The notes: a model not told the origin generated them from the letters alone. Shown: positions 15,672 to 25,711, counted from the stretch's first letter. The stretch is DNA of 64,000 nucleotides from Corynebacterium falsenii (GCA_001054945.1 JVKJ01000001.1:124001-188000), one strand, 5' to 3'. Numbers and translations: made by a program.

Positions 15672-16285
15672 TGGCTAATTATCAGGACGATGCCGTCCTC
15701 ATCCCGGGGCGTGGCGCAGTGCTGATCGCACCGGTAGGAACCGCTGCCCCGACGAGTGATGCTATCGAGGAGTGGGTGGCCGACGGAGCTACTGGTCCGC
15801 TCGGCAGTTTTAACCCTCTGGGCTACACCTCAGAGGATGACCTGCCGAAGTTTGACTCGAAGACGGACGGCGGAGACAAGAAGGGCGCATGGGAGAACGA
15901 CTCCTTGCGCATGACGAAGACGAAGATCACGGAGTCTCTGACTGTTACTGCTATCCAGTGGTCTGAGGACCCGCTGAAGCACTACTTCGGTCCGGGCAAG
16001 GTTGTTACCGCCGACGGGCGGTTCGAGTTCCCGGACGTGTACACCTCTACGGAGGTGTCCATGCTGGTGCTCATGATCGACGGTCACGAGGTGTTCGGAT
16101 TCCACTATTCGAAGGTGGCGTCCAGCCCAGGTGATTCGATTGAGCTGGACCCGGAAAAGTTCGCTGGCATGCCGATCTTGTACACGATCATGGGTATGGC
16201 TGGTCAGCCGAAGGGCAGCTTGATCGCTGGTCATCTGAAGACGGCTTCTTCTGGTTCGTCTGGCGGATTGGGGACTGGCGCGTAA
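15671..16285 (+). CDS. Major tail tube protein
   Basis: 204 aa, after GGAAAGGGAGAG. β-rich, with GLGSFNPLGYTSEDDLPKF-like strands, DSLRMTKTKITESLTVTAIQWSEDPLKHYFG and DVYTSTEVSMLVLMIDGHEVFGFHYSKV, typical of actinophage tail-tube subunits. Ser/Gly-rich C-terminus. It builds the tail tube and directly precedes the chaperones, as is standard. Confidence 0.85.
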   Translation: MANYQDDAVLIPGRGAVLIAPVGTAAPTSDAIEEWVADGATGPLGSFNPLGYTSEDDLPKFDSKTDGGDKKGAWENDSLRMTKTKITESLTVTAIQWSEDPLKHYFGPGKVVTADGRFEFPDVYTSTEVSMLVLMIDGHEVFGFHYSKVASSPGDSIELDPEKFAGMPILYTIMGMAGQPKGSLIAGHLKTASSGSSGGLGTGA

Positions 16286-16378
16286 TTTTGTCGCGTTCCG
16301 CTGGGTGGCGGGTGTGTGCTGCGCATGATGTGCGGTGTACACCCGCTTCACTCATATCTATCAGTAAGGGGATTTTCT

Positions 16379-16882
16379 ATGACTTCTATCAATCCGTATG
16401 ACCAGGCAGCAGAGCACGCGCAGCGTGTGCAGGCTGACGCGGAGAACTTCGCTGCTCCACAGGCTCCGGAGGATTCCACCCCGGATTCGTCCCCGGCGCT
16501 GGCGAGCGTGGCACCCCAGTTCGACACCCCGGATTCGGATGTTGATTTGTCGGATATGCCGGAGCTGAAGTCGATGGCGGGCATGCGTCCCAGTGCTCGT
16601 GCTCATGTGCGTATGCAGCTGATCGGAATTGTGAAGTTGCTGCCGGAGTCTTTGGTGGAGAAGGGTCAGGCTGGGGAAGTCGATGAGGACTCTCTCGCCC
16701 TGTCTGATCTTGACCCTGAGTCGATGGACACTATGCTCACGGCGATTGAAGACCTGGCGTTGGAGCGGGCGAAAGACGCTGGTGAGATGGAGCAGTGGCT
16801 GATTCGTAAGGCTGATGAGGTGGAGCCGATGGGCTTGCTGATGGCGGTGTTCAACCGGATTCAGGAGCAGTTGGGAAATTAA
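16379..16882 (+). CDS. Tail assembly chaperone, short form (gpG-like)
   Basis: 167 aa from ATG 16379, after AAGGGGA. N-terminal 65 residues are disordered and acidic; the rest is helical (MRPSARAHVRMQLIGIVKLLPESLVEKG ... DTMLTAIEDLALERAKD). The last sense codons are TTG GGA AAT before TAA, forming the -1 slippery heptamer with which the long form is made. It coats the tape measure during tail assembly. Confidence 0.85.
   Translation: MTSINPYDQAAEHAQRVQADAENFAAPQAPEDSTPDSSPALASVAPQFDTPDSDVDLSDMPELKSMAGMRPSARAHVRMQLIGIVKLLPESLVEKGQAGEVDEDSLALSDLDPESMDTMLTAIEDLALERAKDAGEMEQWLIRKADEVEPMGLLMAVFNRIQEQLGN
16873..16879 (+). promoter_or_regulatory. -1 programmed ribosomal frameshift site GGGAAAT
   Basis: In the zero frame the bases read G GGA AAT followed by TAA (16880-16882). 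Slipping back one base re-pairs as GGG AAA and continues TTA ATT GCC into the downstream frame, open to 17283. Position, direction and X-XXY-YYZ form are those of lambda-type G/GT chaperone frameshifts. Confidence 0.88.
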
Positions 16883-17283
16883 TTGCCCTGCATGAGCAGC
16901 TGGAGCTTTTCGGGTCAGCGCTTGTTCCTGACTTCGCACAGTTCTATGGCCTCCGGTTGACGGAGGTGGCTACGACGTGGGACCCGACAGAGGTGGGGCT
17001 GCTCATTGCAGGGCTTCCACAAGAATCGCGGTATGCCGCCCGTATCCAGGGCTATGACGGTGGTCGTGGTTGGACGGACCAGGATTTTCTGCGGCTTGAC
17101 CTGCGTAACGCTGTTGAGGCGCTGCGGGTGATGTACGCCTCGCAGGGCAAGAAGAAGGCGAAGTATCGGGAGTGGGATAGCTTCCCTGGGCAGCGTGCGT
17201 TGAAGCGTCGAGAAAGAGCGAAGAGGTTCGACTCGTACCGCAAAATGCTGTCAGACAATCGCGGTCGAGTTGAGCTGAGTTGA
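16879..17283 (+). CDS. Tail assembly chaperone, frameshift extension (gpT-like part of gpGT)
   Basis: Not an independent gene: it is read by ribosomes that slip at 16873-16879, giving a fusion of about 301 aa starting at 16379. The extension (134 aa) begins LIALHEQLELFGSALVPDFAQFYGLRLTEV and ends with a basic tail (KKKAKYREWDSFPGQRALKRRERAKRF). The in-frame ATG at 16957 has no ribosome-binding site. In lambda the ratio of G to GT is needed for correct tail assembly. Confidence 0.85.
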   Translation, partial: LIALHEQLELFGSALVPDFAQFYGLRLTEVATTWDPTEVGLLIAGLPQESRYAARIQGYDGGRGWTDQDFLRLDLRNAVEALRVMYASQGKKKAKYREWDSFPGQRALKRRERAKRFDSYRKMLSDNRGRVELS

Positions 17284-17288
17284 GGTAA

Positions 17289-20144
17289 ATGGCTGGTGCA
17301 GGTGGGCCCCTAGTCGGTAGGGCGAATGTTCGCGTCATGCCGGATACTCGTCAGTTTCGGTCCGAGCTGAAAAAGACACTCGACCGTATCGAGAATTCGC
17401 ACAAGGTCCATATCAAGGTGGAGCCTGATACCGCCAGTTTTGTGGCGGAGGTGAACCGGGCTGTCCGTAATGCGGAGAAGGCCGCTGGGAATGTTGATGT
17501 GGCGATGGACGCTGACGCGTCCGGTCTTGTGTCTGAGGCTCGTCGGGCGGTTACTGCTGCTGACGCGGCTGCGGGGAAGATCAACGTCAAAATGGATGTT
17601 GATCGGAACAACCTCAGCTCGTTGGCCTCTGGAATCAGCGGGGTGCTGGGGCCTGTAGGTGGCATGGCTGCTGGTCTGGGCCGTATGACTGCGATGGCTG
17701 GTGCCGCGACGGTTGCAGTGGGTGGGATTGCCCCGACACTGGTGGCAACAGCGGGGGCGGCTGCGGCAGCCCTCGGGCCGATTGCCGCGTTGGGTGCCGC
17801 GATGGCCCCTGCTGCGTTGGGTGCTGGTGCTATGGCTATCGGCACGATGAAGATGGCCCTATCGGGGTTCTCGGACGCGCTAAAGGCTTCTGATCCGGCG
17901 GCGTTCGCAGCAGCGATTGCAGACATGCCCCCAGCTGCACAGGCGGGTGCGACGGCCTTGCAGGGGCTGAAGACCGAGTTCGACGGTATCGGCAAGGCCG
18001 TGCAGCAGAGCTTCTGGGCAAACCTGTCCAACATAGGCCAGCTGGGCACGCTCATGGCACCACTGCGCACCGCAATGACGGGTCTGGCCGCTGACATGGG
18101 CAACGCTGCTGCCGGGTTGGTGGGATTCGTTACCCAGGGAGCAGGGTTGTCGGCAATGCAGTCGCTGATCAGCGGCTCGTCGTCCGCAGCGTCGTCTCTG
18201 TCGTATGCCTTTGCTGACGTGCTCACGGGCGTGGTTGCCCTGGGTGGGGCTGCTGCGCCGATTTTCGCTGACTTGGCGGCGAAGGCCGGTGAGCTTGCGT
18301 CCGCGTGGGCTGGGAAGGTCACTGCCGCGTTCCAAGATGGCAGTTTGCAGGCGTTTTTCCAGACAGCTATTCAGAATGTGCAGCAGTTCTGGGGCGTTCT
18401 GCAACAGGTCGGTGGGATTATTGGCGGCGTGTTCTCCGCGATGAACGCGGCGGGCCAGCCGTTCTTGGGGACGATTGGGCAGGTTATTGCAGCGACTGAC
18501 CAGTGGGTCAATAGCGCGCAGGGCATGTCCACGCTGACAGTATTTTTCTCTGCGATGAGTGCGGCTGTCGGCACGCTGCTGCCGATCTTCACTCAGATTG
18601 CCGGGATTATCGGTGGGACAGTAGCCCCGGCGATTGCCGGGTTTATTCAGGCCATTGGTCCTGGTCTGTCTGCAGTTGTGGACGGTATTGGCCAGGGGCT
18701 GGCTGCGATTGCTCCGGCAGTGGCCCCGCTGGGTGACGCGTTCAATCAAATCTTGCTGGCTATCGCCCCGATCATGCCGGTGGTGGGCCAGCTCATTGGT
18801 GCGCTTGGTGGTGCATTGGCCCCAGTTCTCGGTGCTATTGCTCCGTTGATCTCCATGCTTGGCAATGTTTTTACGGCGCTGGCTCCAGTAATTTCAACTA
18901 TTGCGGACGTGATCGGCGGGGCTCTTGTCACGTACCTTGCTGCTTTGCAGCCGTGGTGGGACGCGCTGACGCAGGCTGCACAACTTCTGTCTCCTGTCCT
19001 GCAGCAGGTGGCTCAGGCGTTCGGTGGGATTCTTCAACAGGCGCTGGCAGCTATCGCGCCGATCATCCCAGTGATAGCGAACGCGTTCCTACAGATTGTG
19101 AATGCGCTCATTCCACTGGCTCCAGTGTTGGTACAGGTGGCTACGACGTTTGCGGGTATGTTGGCGCAGGCCATTACAGCCATCGCCCCGTTGATTCCGG
19201 TTATTGCTAACGCATTCGTGCAAATCCTGACCGCAGTGCTCCCTTTGGTTCCAGTGATCTTGCAGCTGGCTATGACGCTCATTGGTGCTCTGCTGCCGGT
19301 GATCACGTCCCTGGTTCCAGTCATCGCGACGCTTATCACTGTCTTCGCAAATATCGTGTCGGCGGTCATGCCAGTGATCGTCATCATTTTCCAGGTGGCA
19401 GCGGTGTTCGTGCAGCTGCTGGCCACGATCATCAGCTTCGTGGCCTCGGCATTGGGCATGATCATCAGCTTCGTGGTCGGCGTTGTTGGCGGGTTCATCA
19501 GCATGGTCGCCTCTGTGATTGGTGCGGTCGCCGGGTGGGTTGCCCAGGTCATTGGGTTCTTCGCGAACCTCGCCTCTAGCGCGATCTCCAAGGCTCTGGA
19601 GCTGTGGCAGAGCGTCACCTCTGCATTCAGTAACGGTGTGAGCCGTGCAGTGAGTTTCGTGGCAGATCTTCCGGGTAAGGCCGTGTCCGCGTTGGGGAAC
19701 GTTGGCAGTTTGTTGGTGTCCTCGGGACGTGCCCTGATCCAAGGATTCATTGACGGCATTAAGGCCATGATCGGGCACGTTGCTGACGCAGCGCGTTCTG
19801 CCGTGCAGGCTGCGAAGAACTTCTTCCCGCACTCCCCGGCAAAGGAAGGCCCCTTCTCCGGGCGGGGCTGGGTCCTGTACTCCGGCCATTCGGTCGGTGA
19901 AGCATTCGCCCGGGGTATTGAGGAGTCCGCCGGGGCAGCGATGGTCGCGACCAGCAGGATGATGTCCTCCGCGCAGGCGAACCTGTCGGGCTACAAGGCG
20001 GACTTTGGTCAGCTGGCTACGGCTGGTGCTGGTGGGGATTATTCGATCAACATCGGCACGATTGTCGCCGCCGATGAAAATGCGCCGCTAAAGGCTGCGC
20101 AGGAGCACCAGCTTCGGGCGGAGATTCGTGGAGGAATGCGCTAA
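17289..20144 (+). CDS. Tape measure protein
   Basis: 951 aa, the longest gene of the element. Residues 15-110 carry repeated IDNS/VEP and DADASGLVSEARRAV units typical of actinophage tape measures. Several Ala/Gly/Val-rich hydrophobic blocks follow, with a repeated motif of the type PLIPVIANAF-Q-L-LPLVPVL. Near the C-terminus is FFPHSPAKEGPFSGRGW, seen in many tape measures. It sets tail length and helps DNA enter the cell. Confidence 0.93.
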   Translation: MAGAGGPLVGRANVRVMPDTRQFRSELKKTLDRIENSHKVHIKVEPDTASFVAEVNRAVRNAEKAAGNVDVAMDADASGLVSEARRAVTAADAAAGKINVKMDVDRNNLSSLASGISGVLGPVGGMAAGLGRMTAMAGAATVAVGGIAPTLVATAGAAAAALGPIAALGAAMAPAALGAGAMAIGTMKMALSGFSDALKASDPAAFAAAIADMPPAAQAGATALQGLKTEFDGIGKAVQQSFWANLSNIGQLGTLMAPLRTAMTGLAADMGNAAAGLVGFVTQGAGLSAMQSLISGSSSAASSLSYAFADVLTGVVALGGAAAPIFADLAAKAGELASAWAGKVTAAFQDGSLQAFFQTAIQNVQQFWGVLQQVGGIIGGVFSAMNAAGQPFLGTIGQVIAATDQWVNSAQGMSTLTVFFSAMSAAVGTLLPIFTQIAGIIGGTVAPAIAGFIQAIGPGLSAVVDGIGQGLAAIAPAVAPLGDAFNQILLAIAPIMPVVGQLIGALGGALAPVLGAIAPLISMLGNVFTALAPVISTIADVIGGALVTYLAALQPWWDALTQAAQLLSPVLQQVAQAFGGILQQALAAIAPIIPVIANAFLQIVNALIPLAPVLVQVATTFAGMLAQAITAIAPLIPVIANAFVQILTAVLPLVPVILQLAMTLIGALLPVITSLVPVIATLITVFANIVSAVMPVIVIIFQVAAVFVQLLATIISFVASALGMIISFVVGVVGGFISMVASVIGAVAGWVAQVIGFFANLASSAISKALELWQSVTSAFSNGVSRAVSFVADLPGKAVSALGNVGSLLVSSGRALIQGFIDGIKAMIGHVADAARSAVQAAKNFFPHSPAKEGPFSGRGWVLYSGHSVGEAFARGIEESAGAAMVATSRMMSSAQANLSGYKADFGQLATAGAGGDYSINIGTIVAADENAPLKAAQEHQLRAEIRGGMR

Positions 20145-21031
20145 TGCCAGAACACCTAAAAATCGAGTGGATTGACCCGACCGGGCAGACATGGAACCTC
20201 ACCGAAGGCACAGAAGGTGTCCTGCTGGATGTGAACCAGTCGGATTTCCATTTGTCGCCGGTGGAGCACACGTATGTGCGTGGTGGTTCGCAGTGGGCAG
20301 GAGCACAGGTGAAGCGCGCCGAGCCATCACTGAAGGTGCTGGTCGCTGATCAGAAAACCGGGATTGAGTACTACGCGCTGGCGGATAAGTGGTGGTCACA
20401 AGCCAACAGCCCCTTTGATGTTGGTGTGCTGCGCGTGACCCGTCCGGATGGGGAAGTGCGAGAGTTGCAGGCCCGGCTGCGGGACACCCCGGGCACGGAA
20501 TGGGCCTACGACCCGGGTTCTGGGATTGACGATAACCCCGGCGAAGCATGGCTACTCACGTCCCCGTCTTCGTATTGGGCTGGTCCGGAGCAGTCCGTCC
20601 GTTTCGCCTCGTCTGTCGTGGGCGGTGGAGGCACCCCGTTCTACGGGCCGAATGGGTACGGCTGGCCGCTGTATATTTCCGAGGCCACGAGTGCGCAGGA
20701 CCTATTCATCTCCAACCGTGGCCAGGGTCCGGTGTGGGTGACATGGACACTCGTCGGACCGATGTCTGCTGTGCGTATCGGGGTGGAGGGCGGCGTGCTC
20801 GCCTATGACGGTGCGATTCCATCCGGTGAGCAGGTCGTGATCTCAACCGAACCGGGCAACCGCTACGCGTTGGAAGCAGGCAGTGGGGAGAACCGATACG
20901 GCAAGCTCTCCGGGGTATACGCCCCGGTACCAGTAGGTGAACGCATTCCTCTGACGATCACTGCCGAGGGCATGACAGAGGAATCCTCCGTGATTGTCAC
21001 CGCCCGAGAACAATTCGCAATGCCGTTCTAG
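20144..21031 (+). CDS. Distal tail protein (Dit-like)
   Basis: 295 aa, TAATG overlap with the tape measure. The start IEWIDPTGQTWNLTEGTEGVLLD and the later FISNRGQGPVWVTWTLVGPMSAVRIG belong to the siphophage Dit family: N-terminal ring domain and C-terminal galectin-like domain. It forms the hub at the tail tip to which fibres bind. Confidence 0.82.
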   Translation: MPEHLKIEWIDPTGQTWNLTEGTEGVLLDVNQSDFHLSPVEHTYVRGGSQWAGAQVKRAEPSLKVLVADQKTGIEYYALADKWWSQANSPFDVGVLRVTRPDGEVRELQARLRDTPGTEWAYDPGSGIDDNPGEAWLLTSPSSYWAGPEQSVRFASSVVGGGGTPFYGPNGYGWPLYISEATSAQDLFISNRGQGPVWVTWTLVGPMSAVRIGVEGGVLAYDGAIPSGEQVVISTEPGNRYALEAGSGENRYGKLSGVYAPVPVGERIPLTITAEGMTEESSVIVTAREQFAMPF

Positions 21032-21040
21032 GAGGCCAGG

Positions 21041-22246
21041 ATGACCACTATTTACAACACTCCTCGGGGTATGACCTATGACCCGATGGTGGTGGAAATC
21101 TGGCCATGGGACGGGCAGGGCCCTATCGGCAGACTGGAAACCGCCGAGTCCGTGAAAGTTACCTGGGCCGATAGAACCGCCGGGGTGGCGGTCGTGGACG
21201 CACCTTTGTCTGAGTTGACTCGGCAGCTGATCCCAGCAGATGGGTCCATGCTGCTGGTTGTGCACCTCAATGGGCTGCGGCACGTGTCCAGCGTGGTGGA
21301 GGCGGAGCCGTATTGTGAGTCGGATCATCGGCAGGACACGCGTATCAAGATCACGACCGCCTCGGCATGGTCATTGTTGGATGGGCAGCGTATCCCGCCG
21401 GTGCCTGATCAGCCGCTGAATTTGCAGCAGTCGGCGGAGCAGTATGTTCTGGCGGGCCCGGTGGAGTCGGTGGTGAAAACGCTGGTGGGGATTGGTGCCG
21501 ACCGGCTGGGTCACCCTATCGCGGTCATGCCAGACTTCGCCTCGGGCCCGCAGGTCACGATTCACTCTCGGAATGACACCACAGCAGATTTGGTGGATAA
21601 GGCCCTGACTGGCACGGGGTACCGGCTGGCGTTGGACGCGTGGCTACCAGGTGACGCCCCAATAGGCCAGCTATCTCTGACACGCCCAACCATCGTGGCG
21701 GACGTGAAGCCGTACCGAGACGTTCCAGGCCTGGTGTGGTCAGACCGTGGCGAAGACCTGGATTCCTGGTCGCTCAAGCACACCAGGGCGACAGCCACTC
21801 GCGTCATCGTTGGAGATAAGGGTGAGAAGACGGAGCAGCTTTTCACAGAGACGATTGCCTACGACGAACCCACCTCACCGTGGGCGCGCCGGGAAACCTA
21901 CACCGAGGCCCGAGGTGAGGGGGAAGACCCCGGGCAGGCAGCACAAGACGAGCTGCTGAAGTCTGCGGGCGCGGTGACAGCAGATGTGACTGTGACTCCG
22001 TCGATGGTGTGGGAATACGGCGCAGATGGGCAGTTCCCACGCCAATTCCAGGTTGGGGACATTGCCACTGTTCAGCTAGAGGGTGTTGGGGAGATTCAGC
22101 AGGTCGTAACTGAGGTTACTGCTGAGCTCACGCCAGTGTCGCTAACCGTCACTCCGAAGGTGGCCACGCCAGATACTAGGACGCGAAGCTTGTACGACAC
22201 GGTCGCGGAGCTGGATAAGCGTCTGGACCGCCAGCAGAGGAGGTAG
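21041..22246 (+). CDS. Tail-associated hub protein (Gp37-like, Tal family)
   Basis: 401 aa, preceded by TAGGAGGCCAGG. Matches the siphovirus ReqiPepy6 Gp37-like family: PMVVEIWPWDGQGPIGRLETAESVKVTW, VVHLNGLRHVSSVVE, DTRIKITTASAWSLLDGQRI, and C-terminal VQLEGVGEIQQVVTEV ... LDKRLDRQQRR. It forms the baseplate hub beneath Dit. Confidence 0.8.
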   Translation: MTTIYNTPRGMTYDPMVVEIWPWDGQGPIGRLETAESVKVTWADRTAGVAVVDAPLSELTRQLIPADGSMLLVVHLNGLRHVSSVVEAEPYCESDHRQDTRIKITTASAWSLLDGQRIPPVPDQPLNLQQSAEQYVLAGPVESVVKTLVGIGADRLGHPIAVMPDFASGPQVTIHSRNDTTADLVDKALTGTGYRLALDAWLPGDAPIGQLSLTRPTIVADVKPYRDVPGLVWSDRGEDLDSWSLKHTRATATRVIVGDKGEKTEQLFTETIAYDEPTSPWARRETYTEARGEGEDPGQAAQDELLKSAGAVTADVTVTPSMVWEYGADGQFPRQFQVGDIATVQLEGVGEIQQVVTEVTAELTPVSLTVTPKVATPDTRTRSLYDTVAELDKRLDRQQRR

Positions 22247-22251
22247 AGCCT

Positions 22252-23355
22252 GTGGCGATCACCGCCCTAGCCACGTCCAATACTCAGATTGGCCCGGCGC
22301 AGTTCGCAGACATGGAGCAGATCACTACCGCGAGGTTCAAGGTTGACTCGCCGAATGATCTGAAGCCAGCTATCGGGGCCAACCGGACGGTGACGGTCTC
22401 TGCCGGGGCTGGTTTTGCTGGTGGTTCTCGGATCCGGTCGACGGGCACGGAGACGGTCACGTGTGACTCGCAGTCCTCCGGGTCTAGGTATGACGCGGTC
22501 GTGATTCGTATCGATTGGTCGTCTGCCACTCAGAAGGTCGCTGTGGTGAAGGGGAATGCGACCACGGTGCCAGTGAATACCTCGGCAGCTCCGAATACCG
22601 CGCAGATTAATCGAATTCCCGGCGTGATGTATGACGCGCTCGTGTGTACCGTGCGGGTGTCTGCGGGTGCTACGACCGTGGCAGGGTTGACGGATTACCG
22701 CATGTGGGGCGGAGACGGCGGCCCTATGCGTGTCACGAGCGGGGCGCTGGATTCCCCGAATCTTTTTGACGCACGCTTGGGCACGTTCATCCAAACGGAC
22801 CGGGGCACGTTCACGAAGCGCCTGGACGATGATGGTGTGTGGAGGGACGTGGGGACCGCGTCGAATCCCTGGAAGGCGTGGACTCCGAACATTCGCTACT
22901 ACGGGTCTGACCCGGTGAATGGCACGACCGGTGGCACGCTCGCCAATCTTGGCTCGAATGGCAAGGCGTACGGGTATTACCGCGTGGTGGATGGCCTGCT
23001 GGACGGCATTGTGTCCGTCAACACCGGCTCCGGTAACCAGTTCGGAACCGGGTCATTGACGTTCGACCTGCCGGTGGCTTGCGCGTCCTGGTCCTACGAC
23101 GTGTGGAACATGGGGCATATTTTCACGTCTACTGCAAATGGCGGCGATGGCAATTTTGATTGGCATGCGGAAGCGTTGATCAAGTCGAATTGGACGCGGG
23201 CCATGATCTGGACAAACCCCCGCATTGATGACAACCGTCTCGTTCCTCACAAGTCCTCCACCAATGGTGGCGCTGGTGAGGGCGTGCCGTGGATTAACGG
23301 AGGCTGGTCCGTCGGCTCGGTGTACTCCTTCAAAGTCTCCTACCCGGTGAGCTAG
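22252..23355 (+). CDS. Minor tail / receptor-binding protein
   Basis: 367 aa from GTG 22252. Residues 1-150 form a conserved actinophage tail-tip unit (GPAQFADMEQITTARFKVDSP, VTVSAGAGFAGGSRI, YDAVVIRIDWSS, ALVCTVRVSAG). The C-terminal 150 residues are Gly/Asn/Trp-rich β-structure (NMGHIFTSTANGGDGNFDWHAEALIKS) and could bind the cell surface. Start of the fibre module. Confidence 0.7.
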   Translation: MAITALATSNTQIGPAQFADMEQITTARFKVDSPNDLKPAIGANRTVTVSAGAGFAGGSRIRSTGTETVTCDSQSSGSRYDAVVIRIDWSSATQKVAVVKGNATTVPVNTSAAPNTAQINRIPGVMYDALVCTVRVSAGATTVAGLTDYRMWGGDGGPMRVTSGALDSPNLFDARLGTFIQTDRGTFTKRLDDDGVWRDVGTASNPWKAWTPNIRYYGSDPVNGTTGGTLANLGSNGKAYGYYRVVDGLLDGIVSVNTGSGNQFGTGSLTFDLPVACASWSYDVWNMGHIFTSTANGGDGNFDWHAEALIKSNWTRAMIWTNPRIDDNRLVPHKSSTNGGAGEGVPWINGGWSVGSVYSFKVSYPVS

Positions 23356-23357
23356 TC

Positions 23358-23642
23358 ATGAAATCGCAGCAGTGGGTGCCGTACAGGTGGGAGCCGGTGC
23401 ACTGGCCCGGGGTGGATTTCCGACAGACCTACGCCATTGACGGGACTGGGGTGGAGGACATGCTCGCAGTGATCGGCGGACGCGCATGGACGTTCACCGT
23501 CGATAACGATGGTGCTGAGCTGATCATCCCAGATGATGAACTCGCCGCCGTACCAGACCGATCAGTGGCTGAGGTCCGAATCAAAACTGGCGGCATGTGG
23601 CACGTGCTGTGCGCGGGGTATCTGACGAGGAGGCTGACATGA
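23358..23642 (+). CDS. Small tail-module protein, β-sandwich
   Basis: 94 aa. The pattern YRWEPVHWPGVDFRQTYAIDG ... WTFTVDNDGAELIIPDDEL ... WHVLCAGYLTRR suggests a small β-sandwich of the kind found between fibre genes (possibly LtfC-like). ATGA overlap with the next gene at 23639. Confidence 0.55.
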   Translation: MKSQQWVPYRWEPVHWPGVDFRQTYAIDGTGVEDMLAVIGGRAWTFTVDNDGAELIIPDDELAAVPDRSVAEVRIKTGGMWHVLCAGYLTRRLT

Positions 23643-23887
23643 GTGGCGGCGCGCAAAATGCAGGCCCGATGGTCGCCGGGGACGCATGGCTGTACCCCGC
23701 GCCGGGGCCACGTGGCCCGAAAGGTGAACAAGGACCGAAGGGTGACACGGGGCAGCCGGGGGACGCGTCGTCAATCCCGGTGATGTGGACGGGGCAAGGG
23801 GCACCGCCGACATTCATCCCCGGGGCGAAAAGCGGAGATACGTGGATGGACACGATCACCGGCGACATTTACACGCTGGACATTTAG
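23639..23887 (+). CDS. Short collagen-like tail protein
   Basis: 82 aa from ATG 23639, which overlaps the upstream stop; the frame is open further upstream without a start signal. Residues 21-42 contain [19 protein letters not shown] (Gly-X-Y triplets), followed by a small domain ending [18 protein letters not shown] that recurs in the next gene. Confidence 0.7.
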   Translation: MSGGAQNAGPMVAGDAWLYPAPGPRGPKGEQGPKGDTGQPGDASSIPVMWTGQGAPPTFIPGAKSGDTWMDTITGDIYTLDI

Positions 23888-23896
23888 GAGGCAGCT

Positions 23897-24469
23897 ATGG
23901 CGTGGGTACAGACGGGCAATTTGAAAGGGCCTAAGGGTGACACGGGTGCCCAGGGACTGACCGGTGAGCGAGGACCAGAGGGACCGCAGGGTGCCCAGGG
24001 TCCGCAGGGCCAGCAGGGGCCCAAGGGTGACACTGGCCCGAAGGGTGACACAGGCCCGGCAGGTGCAGACGGCAAAGGCATTACTGTCGCCGGGTCCGCT
24101 GCAACGTACGAGGCGTTGCCGGCTGACCTGACAGACGCGGACGCAGGCAAGGGCTACATCGTCAACGCTGACGGGAAGCTCTACATCTGGTCTGGAACTG
24201 CCTTCCCTGAAAAGGGCCAGGGCAATGACTTCCGTGGCCCTCGTGGAGACCAGGGCCCGGCTGGTGACACTGGCCCGCAGGGACCGCAGGGTATCCAGGG
24301 CGCTACTGGTCCCGCTGGCCAGCAGGGTGCAGCGGGTGAACAGGGCGCGCCGGGTGTACGTGGCTCGCGTTGGTTCACGGGCGCGGGTGCGCCGGGTCAG
24401 ATCGCTGGCGTGCTGGCAGGAGACCAGTACCTGGACACCACCACTGGCAATACGTACGCACTGCAGTAG
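23897..24469 (+). CDS. Collagen-like tail fibre protein
   Basis: 190 aa, after TAGGAGGCAGCT. It begins [17 protein letters not shown] and holds two Gly-X-Y blocks (about residues 10-52 and 113-155) flanking a globular unit ([29 protein letters not shown]), and ends with [16 protein letters not shown]. Trimeric collagen-like stalks are common in siphophage fibres. Confidence 0.8.
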   Translation: MAWVQTGNLKGPKGDTGAQGLTGERGPEGPQGAQGPQGQQGPKGDTGPKGDTGPAGADGKGITVAGSAATYEALPADLTDADAGKGYIVNADGKLYIWSGTAFPEKGQGNDFRGPRGDQGPAGDTGPQGPQGIQGATGPAGQQGAAGEQGAPGVRGSRWFTGAGAPGQIAGVLAGDQYLDTTTGNTYALQ

Positions 24470-24478
24470 GAGGCCCTG

Positions 24479-25711
24479 ATGGCTTGGGTACAGACTGGGA
24501 ATATTACGGGCCCGCCTGGGCAACAGGGCCCTATGGGCCCGCCGGGGACGGTGCAGGCAGTGAATGCCGAACCGGTGGACATGGATTTAATGCCGCGATT
24601 GCGATCAGACGCGACTGCCACAGCTACCACGTCGCTGATGCGTCTTGTAGTGATCGGCACCACAGCCACACTGTATTTCACTGATCTGCGGTGCACTAAC
24701 GCCTCCACGTGGATTGCCAGCCAGGGCACGATTCCTACGCAGTTTTTGCCACGCCAGACGGTGCGGGGTGCGGTGCAGGACACGACAAACGGAAGTGACA
24801 CCGGCTCGGTCATCGTGGAAACGGCGGGGGTCATTCGTGTCTACTCCTTTGACACGACTCGTGCCTACACGGGCTATGTCACCTGGCCGGTTCCTGGCCC
24901 CGGTGGACCCGTTGGTGCCAAGGGTGACACGGGTGCCCAGGGTGTGAAGGGTGATCCGGGGCCAATGGGCGCTACGGGCAGTCAAGGAGTGCCTGGTCCT
25001 CAGGGTGAGCAGGGGATACCAGGTGAGCAGGGCCCTGAAGGTCCTCCCGGTCCACAGGGTGACCAGGGCCCGCAAGGGTTGCAAGGCGACCCCGGCCCCA
25101 AGGGCGACCAGGGAATCCAAGGCTTACCCGGCCCGCAAGGTATTCAGGGGCCGAAGGGTGATACAGGCGCGACCGGACCGGCTGCGGATACCTCCACGCT
25201 TGCCACCAAGGCCGAACTCGCCACGCTAAAGACATCATTGTTCGGCTCGTCCAGCTTCACCGCGAAGCCGTATGGTTCTCTGATCTGGGGAAACACGAAC
25301 CCAGGGTGGTACAACCCAGGTGCGAACCAGTTCATTCGCCTGTCCGCTGCCTCGACGGAGCGCCTCGTGGTGAACAAGTCTGTTCAGGGTGCAGCTGGTG
25401 TGTCTGGTGGGGACGCGTACCTGTATGCCCCGGTGACAGGCGTGTACAACGTAACGGCCATTCAGACGTTCGGTAACGACCAGGGCGCTCGGGGCGTGGG
25501 CTTGGGTCGTACAACCTCATCCGGTTCGTCAAATATGGTGATCTGGGCGGACTACACGTTTGGGCACATCATTTCCGCAGCAGCGACCGTGTACCTCACC
25601 GCCGGGACACGCCTCTACCCGTATGTGTGGGCACCGGACGCCGCAGGAATGTCGTACCAGGACCGTGGCGTGACCAGTGAGTATTCGATTGCCTTTGTCG
25701 GCACTGCTTAA
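24479..25711 (+). CDS. Collagen-like tail fibre with C-terminal jelly-roll-type domain
   Basis: 410 aa. The first ten residues nearly repeat the previous gene ([10 protein letters not shown]). After a β-rich unit (residues 30-140) comes a long Gly-X-Y stretch (about 143-238). The C-terminal ~145 residues ([23 protein letters not shown] ... [22 protein letters not shown] strands) resemble a C1q/TNF-type jelly roll, the probable receptor-binding head. Last gene of the plus-strand fibre block; convergent with the secreted-protein gene. Confidence 0.8.
   Translation: MAWVQTGNITGPPGQQGPMGPPGTVQAVNAEPVDMDLMPRLRSDATATATTSLMRLVVIGTTATLYFTDLRCTNASTWIASQGTIPTQFLPRQTVRGAVQDTTNGSDTGSVIVETAGVIRVYSFDTTRAYTGYVTWPVPGPGGPVGAKGDTGAQGVKGDPGPMGATGSQGVPGPQGEQGIPGEQGPEGPPGPQGDQGPQGLQGDPGPKGDQGIQGLPGPQGIQGPKGDTGATGPAADTSTLATKAELATLKTSLFGSSSFTAKPYGSLIWGNTNPGWYNPGANQFIRLSAASTERLVVNKSVQGAAGVSGGDAYLYAPVTGVYNVTAIQTFGNDQGARGVGLGRTTSSGSSNMVIWADYTFGHIISAAATVYLTAGTRLYPYVWAPDAAGMSYQDRGVTSEYSIAFVGTA

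Noticed and set aside
23690..25200. Dense short repeats that could suggest a CRISPR array
   Set aside because: They are in frame and encode Gly-X-Y collagen triplets; there are no equal-length spacers.
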